Positions 9,093 to 17,794 of a stretch of 64,000 nt of DNA are shown one piece after another (the stretch's first letter is position 1; each line of letters starts with the position of its first letter). The notes under the pieces were generated by a model. The model did not search any database. It saw nothing but the letters and a program-made list of their open reading frames with translations, and was not told the DNA's origin. Source of the DNA: CAYLYP01 sp964387795 (lineage in GTDB: Bacteria > Bacteroidota > Bacteroidia > Bacteroidales > UBA7960); assembly GCA_964387795.1 (NCBI GenBank), contig CAYLYP010000008.1:4549-68548 (forward strand), written 5' to 3'. Made by a program: the position numbers and the translations under genes.

Positions 9093-10253
9093 ATGAATTT
9101 GTTTCCAGACGTGGTAATAACCAAATTACCCAAGGTGGGTACTTCTGTATTTGCCGTAATGTCACAATTATCGAATGAGCATAATGCAATTAACCTGTCT
9201 CAGGGCTTTCCTGATTTTCCAATATCAGAACAGCTTATCGACCTGGTAAGTAATAATATGAAGCAAGGACATAATCAATATGCACCTATGCCAGGATTAA
9301 TTTCATTGCGGGAAATGATAAGCGAAAAAACAGAATCCTTATACTCTGCCTATTATAACCCGGAAACAGAAATAACCGTTACAGCAGGAGCCACTCAGGC
9401 AATTTTCTCTGCAATAATGGCATTTGTCAGGGAAGGAGATGAAGTCATTGTTTTTGAACCCGCTTATGATAGTTATGTCCCTGCAATCCGGCTGGCAGGT
9501 GGTACTCCCATCAGTATCCAGTTAAAACTTCCTGATTACCATATTGACTGGGAAGAGGTGAAAAAGCTAGTTAATCAGAGGACAAAAATGATTATTATCA
9601 ACAGTCCTCATAACCCTACCGGGTCTATCCTTTCAAATGAAGATCTTCTACGCCTTGATAAAATCACCCGAAATACTGGAATTCTGATTTTAAGCGATGA
9701 GGTTTATGAGCATATTATCTTCGATAATTTTGAGCACCAGAGCGTTTGCAGATATCCAACACTAGCCGAAAGAAGCCTTGTCATGTGCTCATTTGGAAAA
9801 ACATTTCATGCCACAGGTTGGAAAACAGGTTATTGCCTCGCCCCTGAAAACTTAATGAATGAATTTAGAAAAACACATCAGTTTGTTGTGTTTTGTTCCA
9901 ATTCACCTGTTCAATATGCTTTGGCCGAATACTTAAAGAATCCATCAAACTATTTAGGGCTTGGTTCATTTTATCAACAAAAAAGAGATTATTTTGTTGA
10001 CCTGATTAAAAAATCAAGGTTTAAAATCATACCGTCTTCCGGGACCTATTTCCAACTCCTTGATTATTCAGCAATATCAGATGAACCAGAAATGGAATTT
10101 GCTTGTCGCTTGATAAAAGAACATGGAGTGGCCTCAGTGCCCGTTTCTGCCTTTTATAATAACAAACCTGTAAATAACCAGGTGTTACGTTTTTGTTTTG
10201 CGAAAAAAGATGAAACCCTTGAAAAAGCGGCATCAATACTATGCAAGATTTAA
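9093..10253 (+). CDS. ybdL: Class I/II aminotransferase, YbdL / glutamine transaminase K type
   Basis: 386 residues, PLP fold type I. The PLP-binding lysine is Lys236 in CSFGKTFHATGWKTGY. Other marks are NLSQGFPDFP at the N-terminus, NQYAPMPG, TVTAGATQAIF, NSPHNPTG, SDEVYEH and the C-terminal Arg region VLRFCFAK. These fit the YbdL (methionine aminotransferase)/kynurenine aminotransferase-glutamine transaminase K subgroup, which moves amino groups between glutamine or methionine and 2-oxo acids. The stop overlaps the next gene by 13 bp. That gene is an omega-amidase, the enzyme that hydrolyses the 2-ketoglutaramate made by glutamine transaminases, which supports glutamine as donor (inference). 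The exact substrate is not fixed by sequence. Confidence 0.88.
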   Translation: MNLFPDVVITKLPKVGTSVFAVMSQLSNEHNAINLSQGFPDFPISEQLIDLVSNNMKQGHNQYAPMPGLISLREMISEKTESLYSAYYNPETEITVTAGATQAIFSAIMAFVREGDEVIVFEPAYDSYVPAIRLAGGTPISIQLKLPDYHIDWEEVKKLVNQRTKMIIINSPHNPTGSILSNEDLLRLDKITRNTGILILSDEVYEHIIFDNFEHQSVCRYPTLAERSLVMCSFGKTFHATGWKTGYCLAPENLMNEFRKTHQFVVFCSNSPVQYALAEYLKNPSNYLGLGSFYQQKRDYFVDLIKKSRFKIIPSSGTYFQLLDYSAISDEPEMEFACRLIKEHGVASVPVSAFYNNKPVNNQVLRFCFAKKDETLEKAASILCKI

Positions 10254-11035
10254 CCTTAACACTTGTTCAATCCAACCTTGTCTGGGAAGACAGGAAAGAA
10301 AACCTGAAGCATTTTGAAGTGTTGATGGAGCAAATTGCTCAACAAACAGATGTAATCCTGCTGCCCGAAGCATTCAACACAGGCTTTTCAATGAATCCTG
10401 AAAGACTTGCTGAACCAATATGGGGGCCGACAATGGAATGGATGAAAAATCAGGCAGAAAAACACCAGGCCATAGTTGCAGGAAGTTTATTCATCCATGA
10501 AAATGGACATTTTTTCAACCGCTTTGTCTGGATGTCCCCTAAAGGTGAATTTCAATATTATGATAAAGCTCATTTGTTCAGATATGGTGGTGAGCATGAA
10601 ACTTTCTCCAATGGAAAACAAAAAACATTTATTTCCTTCAAAGGGTGGCGCATCTCTCCATTAATATGCTATGATCTAAGGTTCCCAGTATGGAGCATGA
10701 ACCAATGGGATAAAGATAGCGGATTTGATTTTGACCTCCTTCTATATGTTGCCAACTGGCCATCCCGCAGGATTCATGCGTGGAAAAGCCTCCTGGTTGC
10801 AAGGGCAATCGAAAACCAATGCTTTGTTGCTGGTGTTAACCGCTGTGGAATTGATGGCAACAACATTAATCATAATGGTAGTTCATTGATTGTTGATCCA
10901 AACGGGAACATCATTTCGGATATCCCTTTGGATTTAGATTATGTTGAAACTATTACCTTAAAAAAGGCATTGTTAGATGAATGGAGGAGCCAGTTTCAAG
11001 CATGGCAGGACTGGGATCGCTTTCAGATCATTTAA
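10241..11035 (+). CDS. Nitrilase-family omega-amidase (YafV/Nit2-like)
   Basis: 264 residues of the carbon-nitrogen hydrolase fold. The catalytic triad is visible: Glu43 (LPEAFNTGF), Lys109 (YDKAHLF) and Cys143 (LICYDLRFP). Length and motifs fit the YafV/Nit2 branch, which hydrolyses 2-ketoglutaramate or 2-ketosuccinamate to 2-oxoglutarate or oxaloacetate and ammonia. The start overlaps the end of the aminotransferase gene by 13 bp, so the two are translationally coupled. Together they would form a glutamine transaminase/omega-amidase pair, which makes transamination with glutamine irreversible and is used in methionine salvage in other organisms. Confidence 0.88.
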   Translation: MQDLTLTLVQSNLVWEDRKENLKHFEVLMEQIAQQTDVILLPEAFNTGFSMNPERLAEPIWGPTMEWMKNQAEKHQAIVAGSLFIHENGHFFNRFVWMSPKGEFQYYDKAHLFRYGGEHETFSNGKQKTFISFKGWRISPLICYDLRFPVWSMNQWDKDSGFDFDLLLYVANWPSRRIHAWKSLLVARAIENQCFVAGVNRCGIDGNNINHNGSSLIVDPNGNIISDIPLDLDYVETITLKKALLDEWRSQFQAWQDWDRFQII

Positions 11036-11082
11036 CCCCTGGTAATAAAAAATTACATTATTGAGTAAGACCAAATAATTTC

Positions 11083-12918
11083 TTATTCCTCTTCAATACG
11101 AAGATTATCAATAATAAACATCTGCCTTTCGGGTGTGTTTTTCCCCATATAAAACTCAAGCAAGTCGCTTATAGAGCTATCCGATTTAAGAATTACCGGA
11201 TCTAAGCGAATGGTTTTCCCAATGAAGTTTTTAAACTCATCAGGAGAAATCTCACCTAAACCTTTAAACCTGGTAATTTCAGGATTAGTTCCAAGTTCCT
11301 TGATTGCATTGATCCTTTCTTCCTCTGAATAACAATAAAATGTTTTCGATTTATTCCTTACCCTGAACAACGGGGTTTGAAGGATATATAGATGCCCGCT
11401 TCTTATCAGGTCAGGAAAAAATTGAAGGAAGAAGGTAATGATAAGCAATCGGATATGCATACCATCCACATCAGCATCAGTAGCAATAACAACATTGTTA
11501 TAGCGTAAATCTTCAAGGCTTTCTTCAATATTTAAAGCAGCCTGTAATAAATTGAACTCTTCATTTTCATAAACAATTTTTTTGGTAAGCCCATAACAGT
11601 TCAATGGCTTTCCTTTCAGGCTAAAAACAGCCTGAGTGTTAACGTTCCTGGATTTTGTAATGCTTCCGCTTGCACTGTCCCCCTCAGTAATAAACAATGT
11701 AGAATCGTAACGGAGTTCATGGTTTTCGTTATAATGAACACGGCAATCCCTTAGCTTTCTATTATGAAGGCTCACCCTTTTAACGCTTTCCCGGGCAAGT
11801 TTTTTTATTCCTGCAATATCTTTTCTTTCTTTTTCCGATTGGAGTATTTTTCGTAATAAAGCTTCAGCGGCATCTCCATTCATGTGAAGGAAATTATCAA
11901 GTTGTTTGCCAACAATCTCGCCAATATAATTACGGATAGAAGGCCCCCGGCCTTCAGGTTCAAGATGTGTTGAGCCAAGCTTTGTTTTAGTCTGGGATTC
12001 AAACATCGGATCATGAACTTTAATACTTATTGCAGCAATCAATCCAGTCTTAATATCACTAGAGTCAAAATCTTTTTTAAAGAAATCCCTGATTGTTTTA
12101 TTATAAGCCTCCCTGAAGGCAGCAACGTGAGTCCCCCCCTGAGTTGTATGCTGCCCATTCACAAAAGAATAATATTCTTCCCCATATTGGGTTGTACTAT
12201 GAGTTACAACAAATTCGAAGTCTTTATCTTTTATCTGGATACAAGGATAAGCAATAGGGCTGTCAATATTTCTCTGAAGCAGGTCAAGCAAGCCATTTTC
12301 AGAGAAAAACTTCTGGCCATTCAAATAAATGACAAGTCCTGAATTCAGGTAAACATAATTCCATAAAAGCTTTTCAATATAATCAGTGATAAAGCGAAAG
12401 TTTCCAAATAACTCTTCATCAGGAACAAAACTCACAATAGTGCCTTTGCGCAGATCGCATTCTTCCTCGCTATATTCTTTTGTCAATTGGCCATTACAAA
12501 ACTCGGCAACTTTTGTTTTGCCTTCCCTGATGGATTGAATCCTGAAATAGGATGACAAGGCATTAACAGCTTTAGTACCTACACCATTCAAGCCAACCGT
12601 TTTCTGAAATGCTTTCCCGTCATACTTTGCCCCGGTATTGATTCTGGAAACACAATCCACCACTTTCCCTAATGGTATGCCCCTGCCATAATCCCTCACG
12701 GTAACTTTTCGATCTTGAATGCTTACTTCAATGGTTTTACCAAAACCCATTATAAACTCATCAATAGAGTTATCCATTACTTCTTTAATCAATACATATA
12801 TACCATCATCGGGAGATGAGCCATCACCTAATTTTCCAATATACATCCCCGGACGAAGCCTGATATGCTCATTCCACTCAAGGGTCTTAATACTATCTTC
12901 TGAATACTGTAGGCTCAT
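11083..12918 (-). CDS. parE: DNA topoisomerase IV subunit B
   Basis: 611 residues, short like ParE and lacking the long C-terminal insert of many GyrB proteins. It has the GHKL ATPase (EVMDNSIDEFIMG, DYGRGIPLG, GLNGVGTKAVNAL), a transducer, and the TOPRIM domain with EGDSASGSI and DADVDGMHIR metal ligands, ending in the conserved FKGLGEISPDEF region. With ParC it decatenates daughter chromosomes. parC is not next to it here. GyrB is the alternative, but size and the TOPRIM context favour ParE. A -7 box (TATCTTTG on the minus strand) lies just upstream. Confidence 0.9.
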   Translation of the reverse strand: MSLQYSEDSIKTLEWNEHIRLRPGMYIGKLGDGSSPDDGIYVLIKEVMDNSIDEFIMGFGKTIEVSIQDRKVTVRDYGRGIPLGKVVDCVSRINTGAKYDGKAFQKTVGLNGVGTKAVNALSSYFRIQSIREGKTKVAEFCNGQLTKEYSEEECDLRKGTIVSFVPDEELFGNFRFITDYIEKLLWNYVYLNSGLVIYLNGQKFFSENGLLDLLQRNIDSPIAYPCIQIKDKDFEFVVTHSTTQYGEEYYSFVNGQHTTQGGTHVAAFREAYNKTIRDFFKKDFDSSDIKTGLIAAISIKVHDPMFESQTKTKLGSTHLEPEGRGPSIRNYIGEIVGKQLDNFLHMNGDAAEALLRKILQSEKERKDIAGIKKLARESVKRVSLHNRKLRDCRVHYNENHELRYDSTLFITEGDSASGSITKSRNVNTQAVFSLKGKPLNCYGLTKKIVYENEEFNLLQAALNIEESLEDLRYNNVVIATDADVDGMHIRLLIITFFLQFFPDLIRSGHLYILQTPLFRVRNKSKTFYCYSEEERINAIKELGTNPEITRFKGLGEISPDEFKNFIGKTIRLDPVILKSDSSISDLLEFYMGKNTPERQMFIIDNLRIEEE

Positions 12919-12935
12919 ATTGATTAAATTTTATG

Positions 12936-12943
12936 CAAAGATA
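12936..12943 (-). promoter_or_regulatory. -7 box for parE
   Basis: On the minus strand this reads TATCTTTG, a full match to TAnnTTTG, 18 bp upstream of the parE ATG. That predicts a leader of only about 10 nt. I find no TTG at the usual -33 distance. Confidence 0.45.
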
Positions 12944-13018
12944 ATTAAACCTGCTTTTTTATCAGCCTATATTCCCAAAGGGTTATTAACAAAATTGCAT
13001 TTTTAAGCTTCGTATATT

Positions 13019-13247
13019 TAGGGTCTGCTGAAAAAGTCTTTAAGGCATCAGATGTGAGGCGACAAGGCGAAATTGTATAATAATACTATGAGCCGATGGC
13101 AACGAAGCAGATGATGCCTTAAAGACTAACGCAAACAAGATGCAAACATATTAGCGCTTCAGGAAATAAATCCTTGCATGCAGTATGAAATTGTTGCTTT
13201 GTAATAGATATATATCCTGCTTGTTAAGTGTTTTTCAGCAGACCCTA
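13019..13247. mobile_element. MITE-like element with 17-bp terminal inverted repeats
   Basis: The 229-bp element begins TAGGGTCTGCTGAAAAA (13019-13035) and ends in the exact inverse (13231-13247). Inside the left end, 13036-13050 and 13112-13126 are a 15-bp inverted pair (GTCTTTAAGGCATCA) around a 61-bp loop, so the left part can snap back. There is no transposase frame. Right-end sequence recurs at 2012-2117 and a decayed left end at about 27231-27330. The sequence next to both ends is TATTT-like, a possible target duplication. It resembles a non-autonomous derivative of an insertion sequence; the parental IS is not in the window. Confidence 0.75.
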
Positions 13248-13434
13248 TTTGATCAATTATCAAAGTGATAAGTCTTATTATCAAATTGCGCTTTTTAATA
13301 ACTTTTAATTATCATCAAATAACAGTAACCCATCTTCATGTATGTTTAGTTTTTTATAATTAAAAATTTTCCAACGCCGGTTTAAACAACCTAAAATGAT
13401 TTGATATTTTGTTTCTCTGAATTACTATTATAGG

Positions 13435-13518
13435 ATGGAAGACAAATTGCCAATTAAGCTTATTTTTTTAGCTGTCACAGGTTTTTTTTTTATTTTTGCA
13501 ATCCATCTGATTGCATAG
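13435..13518 (+). CDS. Possible 27-residue membrane micropeptide
   Basis: An ATG frame of 27 codons plus stop encodes MEDKLPIK followed by about 18 hydrophobic residues rich in Phe, Ile and Leu. That is a charged N-terminus with a single membrane helix. It lies 47 bp upstream of the TPR lipoprotein gene in the same direction. There is no clear ribosome-binding site, and the T-rich sequence would produce Phe/Leu codons by chance, so this is a weak call. Confidence 0.22.
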   Translation: MEDKLPIKLIFLAVTGFFFIFAIHLIA

Positions 13519-13565
13519 CCAATCAGGGATTTTTTTTTCTGAAGATTAAAAAATTATTTCTGACA

Positions 13566-14054
13566 ATGACAAATAGAAAACACCAGTTGACTTACTATTT
13601 TTTCTCATCATCCTTTCCTATTGTTATTGCATGTTTGGCATTAATGCTTACTTCATGCGAATCGAAAACTGCTGATGAATACTATGATGAGGGTTATTCG
13701 TTTGCCATAAAATCTGATTACGATAATGCCATCATTAATTACGAAAAAGCATTAAAAAAAGACAAGAAATTCACCAAGGCTATGATAGCACTGGGAAATG
13801 TATATCAAAACCTTAAACAAAAAGACCTTTCATTAAGCTATTATGACCAGGCGCTCGAAATAGATTCCACACTAGCTGAAGCATACTATGGGCGGGGAAT
13901 GCTTAAAAGAAATTCAGGGGATGAATATGGTGCATGTACTGACTTCGTAGAAGCTCATTACTATGGCCATCCCTATATGCAGGATTACTTAAAACGCTGT
14001 TATAATCTTTATCAGGTTACCCCAAAAGAACCAAAAGAACCATGGGAAGAATAG
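13566..14054 (+). CDS. Small TPR-repeat lipoprotein
   Basis: 162 residues. The N-terminus is a lipoprotein signal: basic start, hydrophobic stretch (about 15-28), then the lipobox LMLTSC with the lipidated Cys near 30. Two to three TPR units follow (about 37-135) with the usual Tyr/Ala/Gly pattern (YYDEGYSFAIKSDYDNAI, AMIALGNVYQNLKQ, AYYGRGMLKRNSGDEYGA), then a Pro/Glu-rich tail. It is expected in the periplasm or outer-membrane inner leaflet as a scaffold. Partners are unknown. A strong terminator follows about 45 bp downstream, so the gene is probably transcribed alone. Confidence 0.8.
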   Translation: MTNRKHQLTYYFFSSSFPIVIACLALMLTSCESKTADEYYDEGYSFAIKSDYDNAIINYEKALKKDKKFTKAMIALGNVYQNLKQKDLSLSYYDQALEIDSTLAEAYYGRGMLKRNSGDEYGACTDFVEAHYYGHPYMQDYLKRCYNLYQVTPKEPKEPWEE

Positions 14055-14100
14055 GTCTCTTTTTGAATAAGAAATAACAATACACATTCATTTTTTTTAA

Positions 14101-14134
14101 AAAAAACCTTTCAATTTCAGAAAGGTTTTTTTTA
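14101..14134 (+). terminator. Intrinsic terminator after TPR lipoprotein gene
   Basis: AAAAAACCTTTC pairs with GAAAGGTTTTTT around a short loop and ends in eight T. It separates the lipoprotein gene from uvrA. Confidence 0.8.
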
Positions 14135-14198
14135 TTGATTTATGATCTATGTGCTTTAAAAAATCAATTATCTGCTCTGAGAAAAGGCTTAATAATAG

Positions 14199-14206
14199 TA
14201 CCTTTG
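14199..14206 (+). promoter_or_regulatory. -7 box for uvrA
   Basis: TACCTTTG fits TAnnTTTG and lies 22 bp upstream of the uvrA ATG, giving a short leader. The -33 TTG is not evident. Confidence 0.45.
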
Positions 14207-14228
14207 CATTCTCATAACTGAAATAAAC

Positions 14229-17069
14229 ATGCCTGAGCAAAGTCTTGAAAACCTTGATCCTAAAAAGTATATCCTTATAAAAGGGGCAAGGGTCAATAAC
14301 CTTAAAAATATTGATGTTGCTATTAAAAAAGGACAACTGACTGTAATAACAGGACTCAGTGGTTCAGGAAAGTCTTCTTTAGCTTTTGACACATTGTATT
14401 CAGAAGGTCAAAGACGTTATGTTGAAAGTCTAAGTTCATATGCAAGGCAGTTTTTGGGAAGGATGAACAAACCCGAAGTGGATTATATAAAAGGAATAGC
14501 CCCAGCCATTGCTATTGAACAAAAAGTTAATACCAGAAACCCAAGATCAACAGTTGGAACATCAACCGAGATCTATGAATACCTGAAATTGTTATACGCC
14601 CGTATTGGAAAAACAATTTCCCCTATTTCAGGAATGGAGGTTAAACAACATAATGTAACAGACGTCTGTGATTTTATCCTTCAACTCCCTGTTGATACAA
14701 CAATATTAATCCTGTCCCCTCTTAAAACACCTGCTGAAAGGAGTATTCATAAACATCTTGAAATCCTTACACAGCAAGGTTTTACAAGAATACTCTATAA
14801 TGGCGTACTTATTAAAATACAGGATTTCCTCTCTCAAAAAAAGGATATAAATAAAAACGACAGGATACTAATCATTATTGATCGAATTTTACTTAATCAT
14901 CAGAATGATGCTGAACAGATTGCCCGTATCAGCGACTCTGTTCAAACCGCCTTTTTTGAAGGATTAGGTGAATGCATGCTTCAATGGGATGACGTCAATA
15001 ATAAGGTAAAGTTTGCAAACTTTTCAAATCGCTTTGAATTGGATGGAATGGAATTTGAGCAGCCATCCGTCAATTTTTTTACTTTCAATAATCCTTATGG
15101 AGCCTGCAAACGTTGCGAAGGATTTGGAAGTATAATTGGGATTGATGAAGACCTTGTTGTACCTAATAAATCTTTATCTGTCTATGAGGATGCTGTTGTT
15201 TGCTGGAAAGGAGAAAAGCTAAGTGAATGGAAACAAGACCTTATCCTACAATCAGATAAATTAGGTTTCCCTATCCATCGCCCCTATTCTCAATTGACTG
15301 AAGAACAAAAAAAAATACTCTGGGAAGGGAAAGGAGCCTTTTTTGGGATTAATGGATTCTTCAGAATGGTTGAAGAGAACACTTACAAGATACAATACAG
15401 GGTTTTGTTATCAAGATTCAGGGGAAAAACCATTTGTCCTGAATGCAAAGGTACCCGCCTTAGAAAAGATGCTAATTATGTAAAAATAGGAGGGAAATCA
15501 ATCTCTGAATTAGTCCTGTTGCCCATTGATAAGTTAATTGTTTTTTTAAATAATATTTCTCTTTCTGCCTTTGAACAAGAAGTATCGAAAAGGCTTATGA
15601 TTGAAATCAAAAACAGGGTACAGTTCCTTTGTGATGTCGGCCTTGGGTACCTTACCTTAAACCGCTTATCCAATACGCTATCAGGAGGAGAATCCCAAAG
15701 GATTAATCTGGCCACATCTCTTGGTTCAAGCCTTATCGGATCAATGTACATCCTTGATGAGCCAAGCATTGGTTTGCATCCACGTGACACACAACGTCTG
15801 ATAAAAGTCCTTACCCAATTAAGAAATATTGGAAATACCGTAATCGTTGTTGAGCATGATGAGGACATCATGAGGGCAGCAGACCAGATTATTGACATTG
15901 GTCCTTTGGCTGGATTCCATGGGGGTAAAATAGTTGCTCAAGGGGAATATAAAGAAATTATAAACTGCAAAAATAGCTTAACTGCCCAATACCTTTCAGG
16001 ACAGAAATCTGTTCCCCTTCCCACATTCAGAAGAAAATGGAAAGAATATATTGAACTCAAAGGTGTTAGTCAGCACAATTTAAAAGGATTTGACGTAAAA
16101 ATCCCATTAAAAGTTTTTACTGTTATAACAGGCGTTAGCGGTTCAGGAAAAACCACATTAATAAAGACAATCTTTTATCCTGCGTTAAAGAAAATTCACG
16201 GCGGCAATACAGATAAAACAGGACGTTTCAACCAGATAACAGGAGATATTAATTCTATTAGCGAAGTTGAAATGATAGATCAAAATCCAATTGGACGTTC
16301 TTCAAGGTCAAATCCTGTTACTTACCTAAAGATTTATGATGAAATAAGAACATTGTTTTCAAATCTCCCTTTAGCTAAAACAAGAGGATATGGCCCGGGA
16401 TTTTTTTCATTTAACATTGATGGGGGGCGCTGTCCCGAATGTGAAGGCGAAGGTGAAGTTAAGATTGAAATGCAGTTCATGGCAGATATAAGCCTTGTTT
16501 GTGAGAGTTGTAAAGGGAAAAGATTTAAACAGGAAGTTCTTGAAATTACATACAGGGACAAAAGTATAAGTGATATCCTGGAATTCACTGTTGATGAAGC
16601 AATAGAATTTTTCAACAGTGATCCTAAAAAAAGCATGGCAGCCCAACGTATTGCTGAAAAACTTAAACCTTTATCCGATGTAGGGCTTGGATATATCAGG
16701 TTAGGGCAATCATCGAGTACCTTAAGCGGAGGAGAAGCACAGCGGGTAAAACTGGCATTTTTTCTTTCAAAAGGGCGCTCAGCCGAAAAAACACTGTTCA
16801 TCTTTGATGAGCCTACCACTGGCCTTCATTTTCATGATATCCTTCAATTGCTTAATGCTTTTAATGCACTCATTGATAACGGGCATAGCCTGGTTGTTAT
16901 CGAACACAACCCTGAAATTATTAAATCTGCAGATTGGATTATTGACCTGGGACCCGAAGGTGGCGAAGCCGGAGGATATAAAGTATTTGAAGGAACACCG
17001 GAAAACATTATCAATTGTGAGAACTCCTACACAGGAAAATATCTTGCACCCAAACTTAAAAACCTTTGA
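14229..17069 (+). CDS. uvrA: Excinuclease ABC subunit A
   Basis: 946 residues, normal UvrA length. This is the damage-recognition ATPase of nucleotide excision repair, acting with UvrB. It has two ABC ATPase modules: Walker A GLSGSGKSSLAF and GVSGSGKTTLIK, signatures LSGGESQR and LSGGEAQR, and Walker B LDEPSIGL and FDEPTTGL. The C-terminal zinc module is complete (CPEC ... CESC). In the N-terminal module only the second CxxC (CKRC) remains. Where E. coli UvrA has CPIC, this protein reads NRFELDG, so that zinc site lacks two ligands. The gene is monocistronic between a terminator and the DUF6452 lipoprotein gene. Confidence 0.97.
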   Translation: MPEQSLENLDPKKYILIKGARVNNLKNIDVAIKKGQLTVITGLSGSGKSSLAFDTLYSEGQRRYVESLSSYARQFLGRMNKPEVDYIKGIAPAIAIEQKVNTRNPRSTVGTSTEIYEYLKLLYARIGKTISPISGMEVKQHNVTDVCDFILQLPVDTTILILSPLKTPAERSIHKHLEILTQQGFTRILYNGVLIKIQDFLSQKKDINKNDRILIIIDRILLNHQNDAEQIARISDSVQTAFFEGLGECMLQWDDVNNKVKFANFSNRFELDGMEFEQPSVNFFTFNNPYGACKRCEGFGSIIGIDEDLVVPNKSLSVYEDAVVCWKGEKLSEWKQDLILQSDKLGFPIHRPYSQLTEEQKKILWEGKGAFFGINGFFRMVEENTYKIQYRVLLSRFRGKTICPECKGTRLRKDANYVKIGGKSISELVLLPIDKLIVFLNNISLSAFEQEVSKRLMIEIKNRVQFLCDVGLGYLTLNRLSNTLSGGESQRINLATSLGSSLIGSMYILDEPSIGLHPRDTQRLIKVLTQLRNIGNTVIVVEHDEDIMRAADQIIDIGPLAGFHGGKIVAQGEYKEIINCKNSLTAQYLSGQKSVPLPTFRRKWKEYIELKGVSQHNLKGFDVKIPLKVFTVITGVSGSGKTTLIKTIFYPALKKIHGGNTDKTGRFNQITGDINSISEVEMIDQNPIGRSSRSNPVTYLKIYDEIRTLFSNLPLAKTRGYGPGFFSFNIDGGRCPECEGEGEVKIEMQFMADISLVCESCKGKRFKQEVLEITYRDKSISDILEFTVDEAIEFFNSDPKKSMAAQRIAEKLKPLSDVGLGYIRLGQSSSTLSGGEAQRVKLAFFLSKGRSAEKTLFIFDEPTTGLHFHDILQLLNAFNALIDNGHSLVVIEHNPEIIKSADWIIDLGPEGGEAGGYKVFEGTPENIINCENSYTGKYLAPKLKNL

Positions 17070-17165
17070 AATGCTTCTATATTTCATTTACCTTTGATTT
17101 CTCTATCAAAAATTCAAAAAATAATCTGCCCTTTAACCATATAAAGGCAAATCCAAGGTGACGAA

Positions 17166-17173
17166 TATGTTTG
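17166..17173 (+). promoter_or_regulatory. Possible -7 box for DUF6452 gene
   Basis: TATGTTTG fits TAnnTTTG, 75 bp before the chosen start at 17249. No -33 element is evident. Confidence 0.35.
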
Positions 17174-17195
17174 CACATGAAACACAAAAACCGGT

Positions 17196-17253
17196 GCAAA
17201 TGGCAAACATGGAGTTCCATCCGGCCATTAACAAAAAAAACTTTACGGATGAA
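17196..17253 (+). repeat. Dispersed ~59-bp repeat, copy 2
   Basis: Related to 4544-4602. In this copy the repeat's ACGGATGAA end supplies the start codon and the first Lys codon of the DUF6452 lipoprotein gene, so the repeat forms the 5' leader of that gene. Confidence 0.6.
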
Positions 17254-17794
17254 GTATATTTTTAAATCAATTCTATTGTTTTGCTTTTCTGGTTTTTTAC
17301 TGATATTATCCAGTTGCCAGGATTCAAATACCTGTGACCAGATTATTGAAACACCTCTTGTTGTAGATTTCGCAGTTGCTGTTGATTCTGTTACTGTTAA
17401 TGATACAACTATAAAAGCTGTTACTGTTATTTGCCCTGAACTACCCGACACAGTTCTCATTGATAATAAAAACACAGGCCAATTTGAGCTATTTTTAAAC
17501 CCTAATGATGATTTTTCACGATTCGCAATTTCTGTTTCAGTTCCTAATCAGATTAATGATACTCTAATTGAAAACATTACGCTGTTTGATACCCTGAAAA
17601 TACAATATACAAGAAAACCCGTCCTTTTATCGACTGCTTGTGGATTTATACTTAATTTTGAAATAGCTTCGGTTGCCTATTCCGGCCAGATCATTGACAG
17701 TATTAAAGTTGAAAATAAACTGGTATCAAATGAAAGAAAAGACCATCTTAAAATTATTGTTCCCCGCTCTGGCTTTACTATTCCTTCAAAGTAA
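17249..17794 (+). CDS. DUF6452-type lipoprotein
   Basis: 181 residues from the ATG at 17249. Earlier in-frame codons (from 17171) precede the obvious signal peptide MKYIFKSILLFCFSGFLLILSS and were rejected. The lipobox ends LSSC with the lipidated Cys near 23. The mature part is beta-rich with a late conserved Cys-Gly-Phe (STACGF) that pairs with an early Cys (NTCDQ), as in the Bacteroidota DUF6452 family. Function is unknown. The 3' end overlaps the next gene, a DUF6048 outer-membrane protein. The two families usually travel together, so they probably form an envelope pair. Confidence 0.8.
   Translation: MKYIFKSILLFCFSGFLLILSSCQDSNTCDQIIETPLVVDFAVAVDSVTVNDTTIKAVTVICPELPDTVLIDNKNTGQFELFLNPNDDFSRFAISVSVPNQINDTLIENITLFDTLKIQYTRKPVLLSTACGFILNFEIASVAYSGQIIDSIKVENKLVSNERKDHLKIIVPRSGFTIPSK

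Larger units (their letters stand above)
12944..13565. other. Intergenic region holding the MITE and a possible small ORF
   Basis: This ~620-bp gap contains the MITE-like element (13019-13247), followed by A+T-rich sequence and one short hydrophobic frame at 13435-13518. I see no other gene. Homopolymer T tracts of 9-10 bases occur at 13482-13491 and near 13529. Confidence 0.5.
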
